Assembly (NCBI GenBank): GCA_944386345.1
Contig: CALXAR010000007.1
Location: forward strand, 1-44,785
Direction: 5' to 3'
DNA: 44,785 nt
Source of the DNA: an uncultured Clostridia bacterium
GTDB taxonomy: Bacteria > Bacillota > Clostridia > TANB77 > CAG-465
Shown here: positions 25,057 through 33,151 of the stretch, in pieces
How positions within the stretch are numbered: position 1 is the stretch's first letter
Layout of the letters: each line of letters begins with the position of its first letter
Position numbers and translations under genes: made by a program
The notes under the pieces: generated by a model
The model's database searches: none
What the model was told of the DNA's origin: nothing
Seen by the model: only the letters and a program-made list of their open reading frames with translations

Positions 25057-25741
25057 CTAAAGCCACCCTTTCTCTTATTTTACTTACTACAATGTTTTCA
25101 ACTTCCTCAATACTATAGTTTGTTGTATCAAGTTCGAATGCATCATCTGCTTTCTTTAAAGGTGCAACACTACTTGTCTTGTCATTATTGTCTCTAAACA
25201 TTACATTTTTTAAAATTTCATCATAAGGAATATCTATTCCTTTCTTTTTGTTTTGCTCATATCTTCTTCTAGCTCTTTCAGGAGCGGATGCTGTAAGATA
25301 TATTTTAACTTGCGCATTAGGAAAAACATTAGTTCCGATATCTCTACCTTCCATTACAATTTTCTTTCCCTTTGCAAGTTTTCTTTGAAGTTCAACCATT
25401 CTCTCTCTTACAATTGGTATATGTGACACTTGTGATACTAAATCATTAACCTGTTTTTCTCTGATCTGTTTTGTAACCTCTACTCCATTAAGGAAAAACT
25501 TGTCTTCTCCTTCTTCTTTTTCCATATCTATTTTTATATTATCTAATAATTTTGAAATTTTCTCTTCATCATCAAGAGAAATATTATTCCAGATCATATT
25601 AAGAGTCACGCATCTATACATTGCGCCAGTATCCATATATACTAAATTATATTTTTCCGCAATACTTTTAGCAAGTCCAGATTTTCCTGTTCCTGCTTCT
25701 CCATCAATTGCAATAACATAATTTTTACACATATTTTCCAT
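25049..25741 (-). CDS. cmk: Cytidylate kinase
   Basis: This 230-residue protein is a (d)CMP kinase, phosphorylating CMP and dCMP to diphosphates. The P-loop GEAGTGKS is at 14-21, YMDTGAMYRCVT (about 35-46) is the family signature, MEGRDIGTNVFP (about 130-141) binds the substrate, and RRRYEQ followed by RDNNDKTSSVAPL form the lid and CMP-binding region. Length fits bacterial Cmk. It begins a two-gene operon with plsC from a TTTACA-17-TAACAT promoter. The ribosome site AGAGG lies 9 bases upstream of the ATG. Confidence 0.96.
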   Translation of the reverse strand: MENMCKNYVIAIDGEAGTGKSGLAKSIAEKYNLVYMDTGAMYRCVTLNMIWNNISLDDEEKISKLLDNIKIDMEKEEGEDKFFLNGVEVTKQIREKQVNDLVSQVSHIPIVRERMVELQRKLAKGKKIVMEGRDIGTNVFPNAQVKIYLTASAPERARRRYEQNKKKGIDIPYDEILKNVMFRDNNDKTSSVAPLKKADDAFELDTTNYSIEEVENIVVSKIRERVALDD

Positions 25742-25777
25742 GTTTTTTGCCTCTTCTCTTTATTTTTAACTAGAAAT

Positions 25778-25806
25778 ATGTTATCATATATCAAAAGATT
25801 TGTAAA
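25778..25806 (-). promoter_or_regulatory. Promoter of cmk-plsC
   Basis: TTTACA (25801-25806), a 17-base spacer and TAACAT (25778-25783) on the minus strand. It is divergent from the DUF4364 gene. Confidence 0.5.
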
Positions 25807-25826
25807 GAAAAATTTATGAAAGGGTC

Positions 25827-26378
25827 GTGATTTATTTGACTGGCGATTTAGAACTATTTGATAACAAAATCATAATATTATATATACTAGAAAAAAACTC
25901 TAAGCCACTTACAATAGAACAAATTGCTAAGTTTTGTGAAGATTTTGAAGATATCACTTATTTTGATATCTGTTCATATGTTCAAGAATTAAAGAGTAAT
26001 AATTATATTGAAGAAGTATTTAATGAATCCGGCGGTTTAATGTATAATATTACAAATTCGGGTCTTTCGACCCTACAAGAGCTATTAGAACTAATCCCTG
26101 GAGTTAATCTTCATAATATAAAGAAAATAATTAATAAAAATATTGTAAAATTAAAAACCGACTTTTCCATAGATAATGTTGTAATACCAGTAAAAGAAGA
26201 TGAATTTAAAGTAACTTGCTATATAAAAGAAGGAAATGACGAGCTGGTAAGTATTACTATGTATGCAACAAATAAAGATCAGGCACGTAATATAACTAAA
26301 AACTGGAATAATAACGCAGAAGAAATATATGAAAAGCTTTTAGACATGATGACAAAAGAGATTTCTGACGATGAATAA
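25827..26378 (+). CDS. DUF4364-family protein, winged-helix type
   Basis: About 183 residues, matching the DUF4364 family found in Clostridia. The N-terminal half is helical with a winged-helix look (KIIILYILEKNSKPLTIEQIAKFC, in two helices, then ITYFDICSYVQELKSNNYIEE). A short linker follows, then a beta-rich C-terminal domain (FKVTCYIKEGNDELVSITMYATN). A transcriptional-regulator role is suggested by the fold, not shown. The start is ambiguous: GTG at 25827 is only 2 bases from AAAGGG, whereas TTG at 25836 is 11 bases away. It is divergent from cmk and precedes serS. Confidence 0.8.
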   Translation: MIYLTGDLELFDNKIIILYILEKNSKPLTIEQIAKFCEDFEDITYFDICSYVQELKSNNYIEEVFNESGGLMYNITNSGLSTLQELLELIPGVNLHNIKKIINKNIVKLKTDFSIDNVVIPVKEDEFKVTCYIKEGNDELVSITMYATNKDQARNITKNWNNNAEEIYEKLLDMMTKEISDDE

Positions 26379-26381
26379 CAC

Positions 26382-26410
26382 TTGAATTTATTAGTGTTTT
26401 ATCATATAAT
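26382..26410 (+). promoter_or_regulatory. Promoter of serS
   Basis: TTGAAT (26382-26387), a 17-base spacer and TATAAT (26405-26410). It overlaps a small hairpin (AACACT with AGTGTT) following the DUF4364 stop. No T-box leader fits in the short gap. Confidence 0.75.
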
Positions 26411-26438
26411 TTAGATATTATTAGAAGGAGTGAATAGA

Positions 26439-27719
26439 ATGTTAGATATAAAATATATTAGAGAAAATAGTGATATTGTAAAAGAAGCCGCAAAAAACAA
26501 GCTTATTGATGTAGATATTGACAGGCTTCTTGAAGTTGATGAAAAACTTCGTAAACTAAACCAAGAAGCTGATAAAATAAAAGAAGAAAGAAACACAATT
26601 TCTTCTTCTATTCCAAAATTATCTGATGATGAAAAAAAAGATGCAATTGCTCATGTAAAGGAACTTAAAGAAAAAATATCAAAATATGATGATGAAATTA
26701 CACCACTAAAGGAAGAATTTGATGCCCTAATGTATGAAGTTCCTGGTGTTCCTCTTCCTGAAGTTCCTATTGGAAAAACAGATGAAGATAACGTATTATA
26801 TAAAACAGTTGGACAAATACCTACTTTCGACTTTGAATTAAAAGATCATGTTGATCTTGCAGAATCTTTAGACTTAATTGATATTCCAAGAGGTGTTAAA
26901 GTAGCAGGCTCAAGATCATATTATCTAAAAAATGAAGGGCTTTTACTTGAAATGGCACTATCTAGATATGTAATAGATAAACTAATTAAAAAAGGATTTA
27001 CTCCTATGAGCGTACCTACTCTTGTAAAAGAAGAACCAATGTATGGAACAAGCTACTTTCCAAGTGGTCGTGAACAATCATATGCCGTAACAGAAGATAA
27101 TCTATACTTAGTAGGAACTGCTGAAGTATCACTTGTTTCATATCATAGTGGAGAAACTTTTGAAAGTGAAGATGAGCTTCCAAAACTATATTGTGGACTA
27201 TCTCCTTGCTACAGACGAGAAGCTGGTACATATGGAAAAGATACAAGAGGTCTTTATAGAGTACATCAATTTACAAAAGTTGAACAAGTTATACTTTGTA
27301 AAGCTGACTATGAAGAGCAATATAAACTACACGACTTTCTTCTTAATAATGCAGAAGAAATTATGCAAGAACTTAAGATACCATATAGAGTTGTAAAAGT
27401 ATGTACTGGTGATATGGGTGTAGGTCAAGTAAGAAAACATGATATTGAAGCTTGGATGCCAAGTCGTGGAAAATATAGTGAGACACATTCTTGTTCTTCA
27501 TTTAATGATTTCCAAGCAAGAAGAAGCAATATTAAATATAAAGATAAAGATGGCACAACTAAGTATTGTTTCTCATTAAACAATACAGCTATTGCATCAC
27601 CTAGAATATTAATTCCACTTCTAGAGCTTAATCAAAACCCAGACGGTTCTGTTAATATTCCAGAAGTATTAGTTCCATATATGGGTGGTATGACTAAAAT
27701 TATGCCAAAGAAAAAATAA
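26439..27719 (+). CDS. serS: Seryl-tRNA synthetase
   Basis: This 426-residue class II synthetase charges tRNA(Ser), and in bacteria also starts selenocysteine synthesis on tRNA(Sec). It has an N-terminal antiparallel coiled-coil arm for tRNA contact (about 25-105, Lys/Glu-rich), then the catalytic domain with TAEVSLVSYH, CYRREAGTYGKDTRGLYRVHQF (split here as CYRREAG, GKDTRG and RVHQF; motif 2) and NNTAIASPRILIPLLE (motif 3). The start ATG at 26439 has AGAAGGAG 7 bases upstream; a GTG three codons earlier overlaps that ribosome site and is not used. Its terminator is shared with the convergent 27772-28170 gene. Confidence 0.97.
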   Translation: MLDIKYIRENSDIVKEAAKNKLIDVDIDRLLEVDEKLRKLNQEADKIKEERNTISSSIPKLSDDEKKDAIAHVKELKEKISKYDDEITPLKEEFDALMYEVPGVPLPEVPIGKTDEDNVLYKTVGQIPTFDFELKDHVDLAESLDLIDIPRGVKVAGSRSYYLKNEGLLLEMALSRYVIDKLIKKGFTPMSVPTLVKEEPMYGTSYFPSGREQSYAVTEDNLYLVGTAEVSLVSYHSGETFESEDELPKLYCGLSPCYRREAGTYGKDTRGLYRVHQFTKVEQVILCKADYEEQYKLHDFLLNNAEEIMQELKIPYRVVKVCTGDMGVGQVRKHDIEAWMPSRGKYSETHSCSSFNDFQARRSNIKYKDKDGTTKYCFSLNNTAIASPRILIPLLELNQNPDGSVNIPEVLVPYMGGMTKIMPKKK

Positions 27720-27740
27720 ATTTTAAATATTATAAAATTA

Positions 27741-27770
27741 AAATCCTTGAAACAATGTTCAAGGATTTTT
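27741..27770. terminator. Bidirectional terminator between serS and the 27772-28170 gene
   Basis: AAATCCTTGAA pairs with TTCAAGGATTT (11 bp) around a 6-base loop, with T8 on the plus side and an AT-rich minus side. It serves the convergent genes. Confidence 0.85.
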
Positions 27771-27771
27771 T

Positions 27772-28170
27772 TTAATAAAACTTATATTTAGAAATTTGAG
27801 AATTGCTTTGTGTATATATAACAGCTTTTTCTGTAACTTTATATACTTTCTCAAAATCATACTCTTTTAAGCATTTTATTTTAAACAATACTTCTGTTCC
27901 TTCTTCATCTCTAAATACTAAATATGAATTACCATTATTAAAATAAAACTCTTCTTCTAAAGTTTTAAACTCTAGTCCATCATAAGGATCGTCAACAGGT
28001 ACACCATCAAAATATAATATGAATTTATCCTCTAATGCTATGTCAAAAAGTTGTTTTATTTGTTTTTTAGTAATATCATATTCATTATTTTTACAATTGT
28101 CTAAATTTAAGTCATATGCTTTACTTTTACCATCTAGATTTAAAAATTCTTTTAAAGTATTCTTATTCAT
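27772..28170 (-). CDS. Small hypothetical acidic protein
   Basis: A 132-residue soluble protein of unrecognised family. The start at 28170 has AAAGGAG about 10 bases upstream; a longer reading to 28239 lacks a ribosome site. Acidic stretches (DGVPVDDPYDGLEF, TLEEEFYF) alternate with strands (KFILYFDG, SYLVFRDEEG, VLFKIKCL), suggesting a small beta or alpha/beta domain. It is a single gene, convergent with serS and divergent from engB, behind a perfect TTGACA-17-TATAAT promoter. The ~88-base leader contains the inverted repeat CAACATA-N10-TATGTTG at about 28193-28216, which could be an operator or an mRNA hairpin. Confidence 0.7.
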   Translation of the reverse strand: MNKNTLKEFLNLDGKSKAYDLNLDNCKNNEYDITKKQIKQLFDIALEDKFILYFDGVPVDDPYDGLEFKTLEEEFYFNNGNSYLVFRDEEGTEVLFKIKCLKEYDFEKVYKVTEKAVIYTQSNSQISKYKFY

Positions 28171-28192
28171 AAAAAAAACACTCCTTTCTGAC

Positions 28193-28216
28193 CAACATAG
28201 AATAATCATTATGTTG
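28193..28216. repeat. Inverted repeat in the leader of the 27772-28170 gene
   Basis: CAACATA and TATGTTG separated by 10 bases, between the promoter and the ribosome site. This is a possible regulator site or RNA stem. Confidence 0.4.
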
Positions 28217-28265
28217 AACATATATATTATTAAATACATACTGCTATAATTTTTACGATATCCTC

Positions 28266-28294
28266 ATTATATCATAGTTATAATATAGTGTCAA
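28266..28294 (-). promoter_or_regulatory. Consensus promoter of the 27772-28170 gene
   Basis: TTGACA (28289-28294), a 17-base spacer and TATAAT (28266-28271) on the minus strand. It is a perfect match. Confidence 0.8.
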
Positions 28295-28328
28295 ATTAGA
28301 TTTATAGTTATACAAACATAGATAAAAT

Positions 28329-28357
28329 TTTACAAATATATAAAAATATGTTATTAT
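28329..28357 (+). promoter_or_regulatory. Promoter of engB
   Basis: TTTACA (28329-28334), a 17-base spacer and TATTAT (28352-28357), about 28 bases before the ATG. It is divergent from the 28266-28294 promoter. Confidence 0.6.
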
Positions 28358-28385
28358 ATACATATTAAGAAAGGAATATTATGTT

Positions 28386-28964
28386 ATGTTAAAAAATGTC
28401 AAATTTGAAACTTCTGTCTTTGAATATAATAAGCTTTTAAAAACAGATAAACCACAGATTGTTCTTGTTGGAAAATCAAATGTTGGAAAATCATCATTTA
28501 TAAATGCAATCTCTAATCAAAAAAAACTTGCAAAAGTTGGACAAACTCCAGGAAAGACAAGAAGCATTAATTATTATAATGTTAATAATGAATTTTACAT
28601 AGTAGACCTTCCTGGATATGGGTACTCTACAATGTCTGAAAAAGAAAAAATGAAAATAAATAAACTAATAGATACTTATATAAGTAAAACTTCACAAATA
28701 AAGCATATTTATTTTTTAGTTGATATTCGCAACAATCCATCAATTAATGATAGACAAATGTATGAATGGCTATTAAGTAAAAATATATCGTTTAGTATAA
28801 TTGCAACTAAGGCTGATAAAATAGCAAAAACAAAACTTGAAGATTATACAAAAAATATTTCTAAGTGTTTATTTGCAAAAGAAAAAATAACTCCTTTTTC
28901 AAGTGATAAGAAAATAAATGTTGATGTGATTTGTAATGAAATTGAGAAAATAATAGAAGGGTAG
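28386..28964 (+). CDS. engB: EngB/YsxC ribosome-biogenesis GTPase
   Basis: This 192-residue GTPase is needed for 50S subunit assembly. G1 is GKSNVGKS at 29-36, the switch region has PGKTRSINYY, G3 is DLPGYGYS from residue 74, the family signature FLVDIRNNP follows near 115, and G4 is TKADK near 142. Length is standard. The ATG at 28386 has AAGGA 10 bases upstream; a nearer ATG at 28381 is out of frame and stops at once. It is monocistronic and ends in a hairpin shared with the convergent 28971-29345 gene. Confidence 0.95.
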   Translation: MLKNVKFETSVFEYNKLLKTDKPQIVLVGKSNVGKSSFINAISNQKKLAKVGQTPGKTRSINYYNVNNEFYIVDLPGYGYSTMSEKEKMKINKLIDTYISKTSQIKHIYFLVDIRNNPSINDRQMYEWLLSKNISFSIIATKADKIAKTKLEDYTKNISKCLFAKEKITPFSSDKKINVDVICNEIEKIIEG

Positions 28965-28980
28965 AAATCTCTACCCTTCT
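28955..28980. terminator. Hairpin shared by the ends of engB and the 28971-29345 gene
   Basis: AGAAGGGTAGA pairs with TCTACCCTTCT (11 bp) around a 4-base loop. It contains the stop codons of both convergent genes. U tracts are weak on both sides. Confidence 0.65.
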
Positions 28981-29345
28981 TGCCATTTCCTATCAAAAAG
29001 TTTTTCAAAAAGCTTTCCTTTAGGATTATAGTAATATCGTTTTAATATAAAGCCATTAATACTTTTTACATCAACATCAGCATACTCTTCAAAGTTAATA
29101 CATGATGGATCTTTTATATGACCAAATAAATACTTTGCAGCATATCCAATTCTTGCAACACTAATTTTATTATATAGTAATCTTAGAAAATCTTGTAAAC
29201 TATTATCTTCTACTTTATTTAATTCAAATTCTAATTTACTATCACCAACTACTCTAAATAAAACGACATTATGATTTGTTTTTATTAATTCAAATAATTC
29301 CCCATTTGCACTAATAACATATTTTTCAATTATATATTCCTTCAT
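28971..29345 (-). CDS. Small hypothetical protein, 124 residues
   Basis: Not recognised. The N-terminal half is beta-rich (YIIEKYVISANGELFELI, NHNVVLFRVVGDSKLEFEL), then a helix (SLQDFLRLLYNKISVARIGY) and a charged tail. No signal peptide, membrane segment or catalytic motif is visible. It is a single gene with a good promoter (TTTACA-17-TATAAT) and ribosome site AAAAGGAGAAGG. The leader contains a perfect 22-base palindrome preceded by a second AGGAG, so translation or transcription may be controlled there. It is convergent with engB. Confidence 0.7.
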   Translation of the reverse strand: MKEYIIEKYVISANGELFELIKTNHNVVLFRVVGDSKLEFELNKVEDNSLQDFLRLLYNKISVARIGYAAKYLFGHIKDPSCINFEEYADVDVKSINGFILKRYYYNPKGKLFEKLFDRKWQEG

Positions 29346-29368
29346 ACCTTCTCCTTTTAATAATTTTT

Positions 29369-29390
29369 TATAATATAAATTTATATTATA
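29369..29390. repeat. Perfect 22-bp palindrome in a 5' leader
   Basis: Two 11-base arms, TATAATATAAA and its exact complement, meet without a spacer. It lies between the promoter and the ribosome site of the 28971-29345 gene, with AGGAG motifs on both sides. It could be an operator or an AU-rich mRNA hairpin. Confidence 0.6.
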
Positions 29391-29411
29391 CTCCTTTCTT
29401 TTTTCCTCTAT

Positions 29412-29440
29412 ATTATATCATAATTTTTGTTTTATGTAAA
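29412..29440 (-). promoter_or_regulatory. Promoter of the 28971-29345 gene
   Basis: TTTACA (29435-29440), a 17-base spacer and TATAAT (29412-29417) on the minus strand. Confidence 0.75.
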
Positions 29441-29450
29441 ATAAAATCTA

Positions 29451-30830
29451 TTAGATTATTTTTACACTCTTACCTTTTATGCTACCATTTTCAAACGCCC
29501 TTTCAATCTCATATAAATACTCTTTAGCAACTTCAACAGTAGTTTTATCTTCATAGACTTCTATTATACCAATATTTGATGAATTTATTCCAACAAGAGC
29601 TGATATAGCACCTACTATGTCTTTTGCCTTAATTCCGTCTTTTTTACCTAAACTAAAAGTAACTATATACAGTCCCCTTTTTGATATAGGATAATTACCA
29701 CTAATTTCTTTTGATATAATTGGTACATCCTGATAATGCATTTTTGTATGAGTATATTGCTCAATTTCTCTAATTTTCTCAATTTGTTTTCCTGTATATA
29801 ATGTATATGCAACTCCACTATTTCCTCTTCTTGCTGTTCTTCCTACTCTATGTACATACGACTCTACTTCAATTGGTATATCATAATTAATTACTAGCTC
29901 TAGATCATTAATATCTATTCCTCTTGACAATACATCTGTTACAACTATTGTGTCAAGTTTTCCATTCTTTAATTTTTCTATTACTTTTTCTCTTTGTGCT
30001 TGCTCTACATCACTATTTAGCATCTCAACTTTTAGACTATTTGATAAAAGAAATTTATATAAATTAGTAGTCTCTTTTTTGGTATTACAAAATACTATAC
30101 TATTTTTTGCTTTCTCTTTTTGTAAAATTCTTAGTATACATTGATTTTTAAATTTTTCTTTAACGTTAATAGCAATTTGAAAAATATTATCTACTAGCAT
30201 TGTGTCATTATCTTTACACTCAATATATATAGCATCTTTCATAACCTCATCTGCGACTAACTTTACTCTTTTATCAATTGTAGCTGAAAATAGTAACTTT
30301 TGTATATCTTGATTTAAGTATGTTAATATTTTTTTTACATCTTTGTAAAAACCCATACTAAGCATTTGATCTGCCTCATCTAGCACAACTGAACTTATGT
30401 TTTTAAGATTAATTTGTTTTCTTTTAAATATATCTAGTATTCTTCCTGGTGTACCCACTATTATATTAGTTTTATTTCTTATAGAAGATATCTGTTTTAT
30501 AATATCCCTTCCACCATATACTGCACTAATTTTTATCTCTTTTACATATCTACAAAATTTATTAGCTTCATTAAAAATTTGAATTGCAAGCTCTCTTGTA
30601 GGAGTAACAATTAAAACTTGAGACTGCTTATTTAAAATATCTACATTATTTATAAGAGGTAATAAAAAAGCAGCTGTTTTTCCAGAGCCAGTACTTGCCA
30701 TTGCAATTACATCTTTTTTATCTAATATATAATTTAAAGTTTTCTCTTGTATTTTTGTGAGATCTTTATATCCAATCTCATCTATTGCTTTTATAATATT
30801 TTTATTTAGTTTAGTATCTATAAATTTCAT
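29451..30830 (-). CDS. DEAD-box RNA helicase with DbpA-type RNA-binding domain
   Basis: This 459-residue ATP-dependent RNA helicase is likely involved in ribosome assembly or mRNA turnover. Helicase motifs are all present: Q-motif region KIQEKTL, Walker A ASTGSGKT (45-52), PTRELA, GTPGR, DEAD (151-154), SAT, SRGID and HRVGRTARRG. The C-terminal ~75 residues (TFSLGKKDGIKAKDIVGAIS and the IGIIEVYEDKTTVEV strand) match the DbpA/CsdA RNA-binding domain. The start at 30830 is preferred, with GGGA 10 bases upstream; ATG at 30839 abuts the ribosome site and a TTG at 30857 lies in the promoter -10. Substrate RNA is unknown. Confidence 0.93.
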   Translation of the reverse strand: MKFIDTKLNKNIIKAIDEIGYKDLTKIQEKTLNYILDKKDVIAMASTGSGKTAAFLLPLINNVDILNKQSQVLIVTPTRELAIQIFNEANKFCRYVKEIKISAVYGGRDIIKQISSIRNKTNIIVGTPGRILDIFKRKQINLKNISSVVLDEADQMLSMGFYKDVKKILTYLNQDIQKLLFSATIDKRVKLVADEVMKDAIYIECKDNDTMLVDNIFQIAINVKEKFKNQCILRILQKEKAKNSIVFCNTKKETTNLYKFLLSNSLKVEMLNSDVEQAQREKVIEKLKNGKLDTIVVTDVLSRGIDINDLELVINYDIPIEVESYVHRVGRTARRGNSGVAYTLYTGKQIEKIREIEQYTHTKMHYQDVPIISKEISGNYPISKRGLYIVTFSLGKKDGIKAKDIVGAISALVGINSSNIGIIEVYEDKTTVEVAKEYLYEIERAFENGSIKGKSVKII

Positions 30831-30856
30831 ATTTTTCATTCCCTTTTTTAGGGACA

Positions 30857-30885
30857 ATTATACCATAATTATATTTATTATTCAA
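30857..30885 (-). promoter_or_regulatory. Promoter of the DEAD-box helicase gene
   Basis: TTGAAT (30880-30885), a 17-base spacer and TATAAT (30857-30862) on the minus strand. The leader is about 20 bases. Confidence 0.7.
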
Positions 30886-30890
30886 TAAAA

Positions 30891-31130
30891 AAGGAGACCA
30901 AGAAATATATCTTGGCCTTAAGGTTTATATATGAAAAAATAATTATTGCTGTCTTATTTATTACAACTATATTATAATAATAAATTATGTTAGTTTTATG
31001 ATTATTTTTTGTTTTTTATTAGAAATGGAAACAGAGGACAAAATGTCCTCTTTAGGTTTATATATGAAAAATTATGATTATATAATATAGCTTAAATGTG
31101 ATAATTTTATGATTATTTTTTGTTGCTTAA
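30891..31130. repeat. Tandem two-copy intergenic element upstream of dapA
   Basis: This 354-base gap between the helicase and dapA holds no gene but two copies of one element. Each has a hairpin (CCAAGA with TCTTGG at 30898-30915; AGAGGACA with TGTCCTCT at 31033-31051), then the identical AGGTTTATATATGAAAAA (30921-30938; 31054-31071), a non-matching spacer of 55 or 33 bases, then the identical block starting TTTTATGATTATTTTTT (30994-31013; 31105-31124). Repeat period is 111-133 bases. Conserved blocks with unrelated spacers suggest function rather than simple duplication: twin small RNAs, regulatory leaders, or protein-binding sites. The strand is not settled. Confidence 0.65.
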
Positions 31131-31184
31131 GTAAAAAGTTCTATTCTATACTAAGATACAATATATTGATATTGAGGTGATTTA

Positions 31185-32045
31185 ATGAAAAATATTTCTG
31201 GAAGCGGTGTTGCTCTTGTTACTCCATTTACTCATGACAATAAAATAAACTATGATAAATTGGATGAACTAATTGAATATCATATTAAAAATGAAACAGA
31301 TTTTATCGTTATATGTGGGACTACTGGTGAATCCTCTACTCTGTCAGAAGATGAAAAAAAAGAAATCATTTACCATACATCAAAAAAATTTAAAAATAAA
31401 ATACCTATTATTGCTGGTACTGGCTCTAATGACACGAAAAAAACTATAAACTTAAGTACATTTGCCAAAAAAGCCAATGTAGATGGTCTACTTATAGTTA
31501 CTCCATACTATAATAAATGTAATCAAAAAGGACTTTATGAGCATTACAAGAAAATTGCAGAAAGTGTGTATCCACTTCCAATAATTCTATATAATGTTCC
31601 ATCTAGGACCTGTGTCGATATAGCTTTAGATACGATAATTAAATTATCTAAAATCGAAAATATTATAGCTATTAAAGAAGCCAATCCATCATTAGAAAAG
31701 ATCTCTCAAATTATATATAATACTCAAAATAATAATTTTAAAGTTTTCTCAGGAAACGATAACTTAACTTATCCTATTTTATCTTTAGGAGGAGATGGTG
31801 TAATATCAGTTTGTGCTAATATTATACCAAAAGAAATGCATCTAATATGTAAAAATCACGATAAAGATTTGTTCTTTAAATATTTAAATTTAATGAACGA
31901 CTTATTTTTAGATGTAAATCCAATAATGATAAAAGAAGCAATGAACTATCTAAATTTTGATGTTGGAGATGTTAGACTTCCCTTATACAAATCTGACAAC
32001 GAAAAAATAAATAAGCTAAAAAATACAATTGACGAGGTTATTTAG
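31185..32045 (+). CDS. dapA: 4-hydroxy-tetrahydrodipicolinate synthase
   Basis: This 286-residue aldolase-fold enzyme condenses pyruvate with aspartate semialdehyde, the first committed step to diaminopimelate and lysine. The Schiff-base lysine is K164 (IAIKEAN), the catalytic tyrosine Y136 (YNVPSRT) and the pyruvate-binding GTTGES begins at 45. GDGVISV near the C-terminal third is also conserved. No lysine riboswitch or dapB neighbour is seen. The repeated element at 30891-31130 lies upstream. Ribosome site GAGGTGA precedes the ATG, and the hairpin overlapping its stop ends the unit. Related N-acetylneuraminate lyases lack this exact motif set, but confusion is possible. Confidence 0.93.
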   Translation: MKNISGSGVALVTPFTHDNKINYDKLDELIEYHIKNETDFIVICGTTGESSTLSEDEKKEIIYHTSKKFKNKIPIIAGTGSNDTKKTINLSTFAKKANVDGLLIVTPYYNKCNQKGLYEHYKKIAESVYPLPIILYNVPSRTCVDIALDTIIKLSKIENIIAIKEANPSLEKISQIIYNTQNNNFKVFSGNDNLTYPILSLGGDGVISVCANIIPKEMHLICKNHDKDLFFKYLNLMNDLFLDVNPIMIKEAMNYLNFDVGDVRLPLYKSDNEKINKLKNTIDEVI

Positions 32046-32052
32046 CCTCGTC
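32031..32052 (+). terminator. Terminator of dapA
   Basis: GACGAGG pairs with CCTCGTC around an 8-base loop containing the stop codon, then a T-rich tail. Confidence 0.7.
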
Positions 32053-32056
32053 ATAT

Positions 32057-32437
32057 TTATAAAACATTATCTATTTTTAATTCTTGTCTTTTTACAGTAT
32101 GCTCTAAATTTCTTTTTACTTTTTCTATTGCAACAATACATTCCTCTTTATTTTCATAATTAATATATTCCTTAAGTTCAATCATTGCATCATCTATATC
32201 ATCAATTTCCTCATGAATAATAAACATATTCCATGTATTTTTTAAACTTTCCCATGTTTGCCATGATTTATCAATTTGCTCTTTAGCTAGCAAAAAATTA
32301 TCACTATTTATCGCGCTCTTTATATAGTCCATATCTGTTGATAGATATATAGAGCTTTTTTCTAAGTACTTAATTTCAAAAATGCCTCCAGTAACTAAAA
32401 CAATAATACATATAATCATTATACTAAACTGTTTCAT
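32057..32437 (-). CDS. DUF4363-family membrane-anchored protein
   Basis: This 126-residue protein has an N-terminal membrane segment (about 5-22, IMIICIIVLVTGGIFEI) and an external four-helix-like region rich in W and acidic residues (WQTWESLKNTWNMFI, EEIDDIDDAMIELKEYI). This matches DUF4363, which in Clostridia commonly sits beside a DUF421 protein. It begins one base after the DUF421 gene ends, so the two are cotranscribed. The function is unknown; a role with the DUF421 partner at the membrane, possibly linked to sporulation or stress, is inference from conserved pairing only. Confidence 0.85.
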   Translation of the reverse strand: MKQFSIMIICIIVLVTGGIFEIKYLEKSSIYLSTDMDYIKSAINSDNFLLAKEQIDKSWQTWESLKNTWNMFIIHEEIDDIDDAMIELKEYINYENKEECIVAIEKVKRNLEHTVKRQELKIDNVL

Positions 32438-32438
32438 A

Positions 32439-33086
32439 CTACACCTCTTTTTCTTTTAATTGATAAGTAAACTTAAAATTAGAATCCATTTGACCTACTA
32501 ATATATCTTCTATTTTTACTTTTTTGGCTTTTACAAGCCTTTCTACTTCGCCTTTAGTAAGCCCAATAAGCTCCATATTACTTTCTGATATTTTTCCGTC
32601 TTCAATAATATTTACTGGTATTGACTCTATATTTTGATCTTTGGTTATCACACTTAAGTTCCCGTTAGTCTCAATTATTGCATATTTAACATCAGATATT
32701 GAAAAAACATCTTTTTCATGTAACTGTGACATCAAATCAGACACAGTATACTTTTGACTATTGAATTCTTTTTCAACTATCCTTCCATCCTTAATAATAA
32801 GTATTGGTTTACCACATACTATATCTTGAACTTTATTACTAGAATGATTTAAAAGTAAAAATATTAAATAAGCTAATAGTAATGTGATTATTGGAACTAT
32901 TCCATCAAGTAATGATAATCCTCTAGATGACATAGGTGCAGACGCCAAATCTGATATTACAATAATAATTGCAAGCTCAAAAGGTTGAACTTTAGATAGC
33001 TCTTTTTTTCCCATAAGTCTTATAACTAAAAAAACAACACAATATAGTATAAGTGCTCTAAAAAAAACAATTAACATTTTTATCAC
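32439..33086 (-). CDS. DUF421/YetF-family membrane protein
   Basis: This 215-residue protein has three N-terminal membrane segments (about 3-20, 35-52 and 58-80) and a cytoplasmic DUF421 region (about 90-200). Family marks are VIRLMGKKELSKVQPFE (about 20-36), ISDLASAPM, and KPILIIKDGRIVEKEF (about 93-108), followed by DLMSQLHEKDVFSISDVKYAIIE (as DLMSQL and VKYAIIE) and a GEVERLVKAK tail. YetF-type proteins lack a settled biochemical function. It heads the operon with DUF4363 and is divergent from the small membrane protein at 33152-33493. Ribosome site AGGTGA. Confidence 0.9.
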   Translation of the reverse strand: MIKMLIVFFRALILYCVVFLVIRLMGKKELSKVQPFELAIIIVISDLASAPMSSRGLSLLDGIVPIITLLLAYLIFLLLNHSSNKVQDIVCGKPILIIKDGRIVEKEFNSQKYTVSDLMSQLHEKDVFSISDVKYAIIETNGNLSVITKDQNIESIPVNIIEDGKISESNMELIGLTKGEVERLVKAKKVKIEDILVGQMDSNFKFTYQLKEKEV

Positions 33087-33151
33087 CTATATATATTTTT
33101 TCATATTTATTAAATATTATACAAATAATATAAGTAAATAGAGGTGAACTT

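Noticed and set aside
30931-31090. Leader peptides (MKK and MKNYDYII) after each conserved block of the tandem element
   Set aside because: There is no proper ribosome site and the reading frames are too short and unlike each other.
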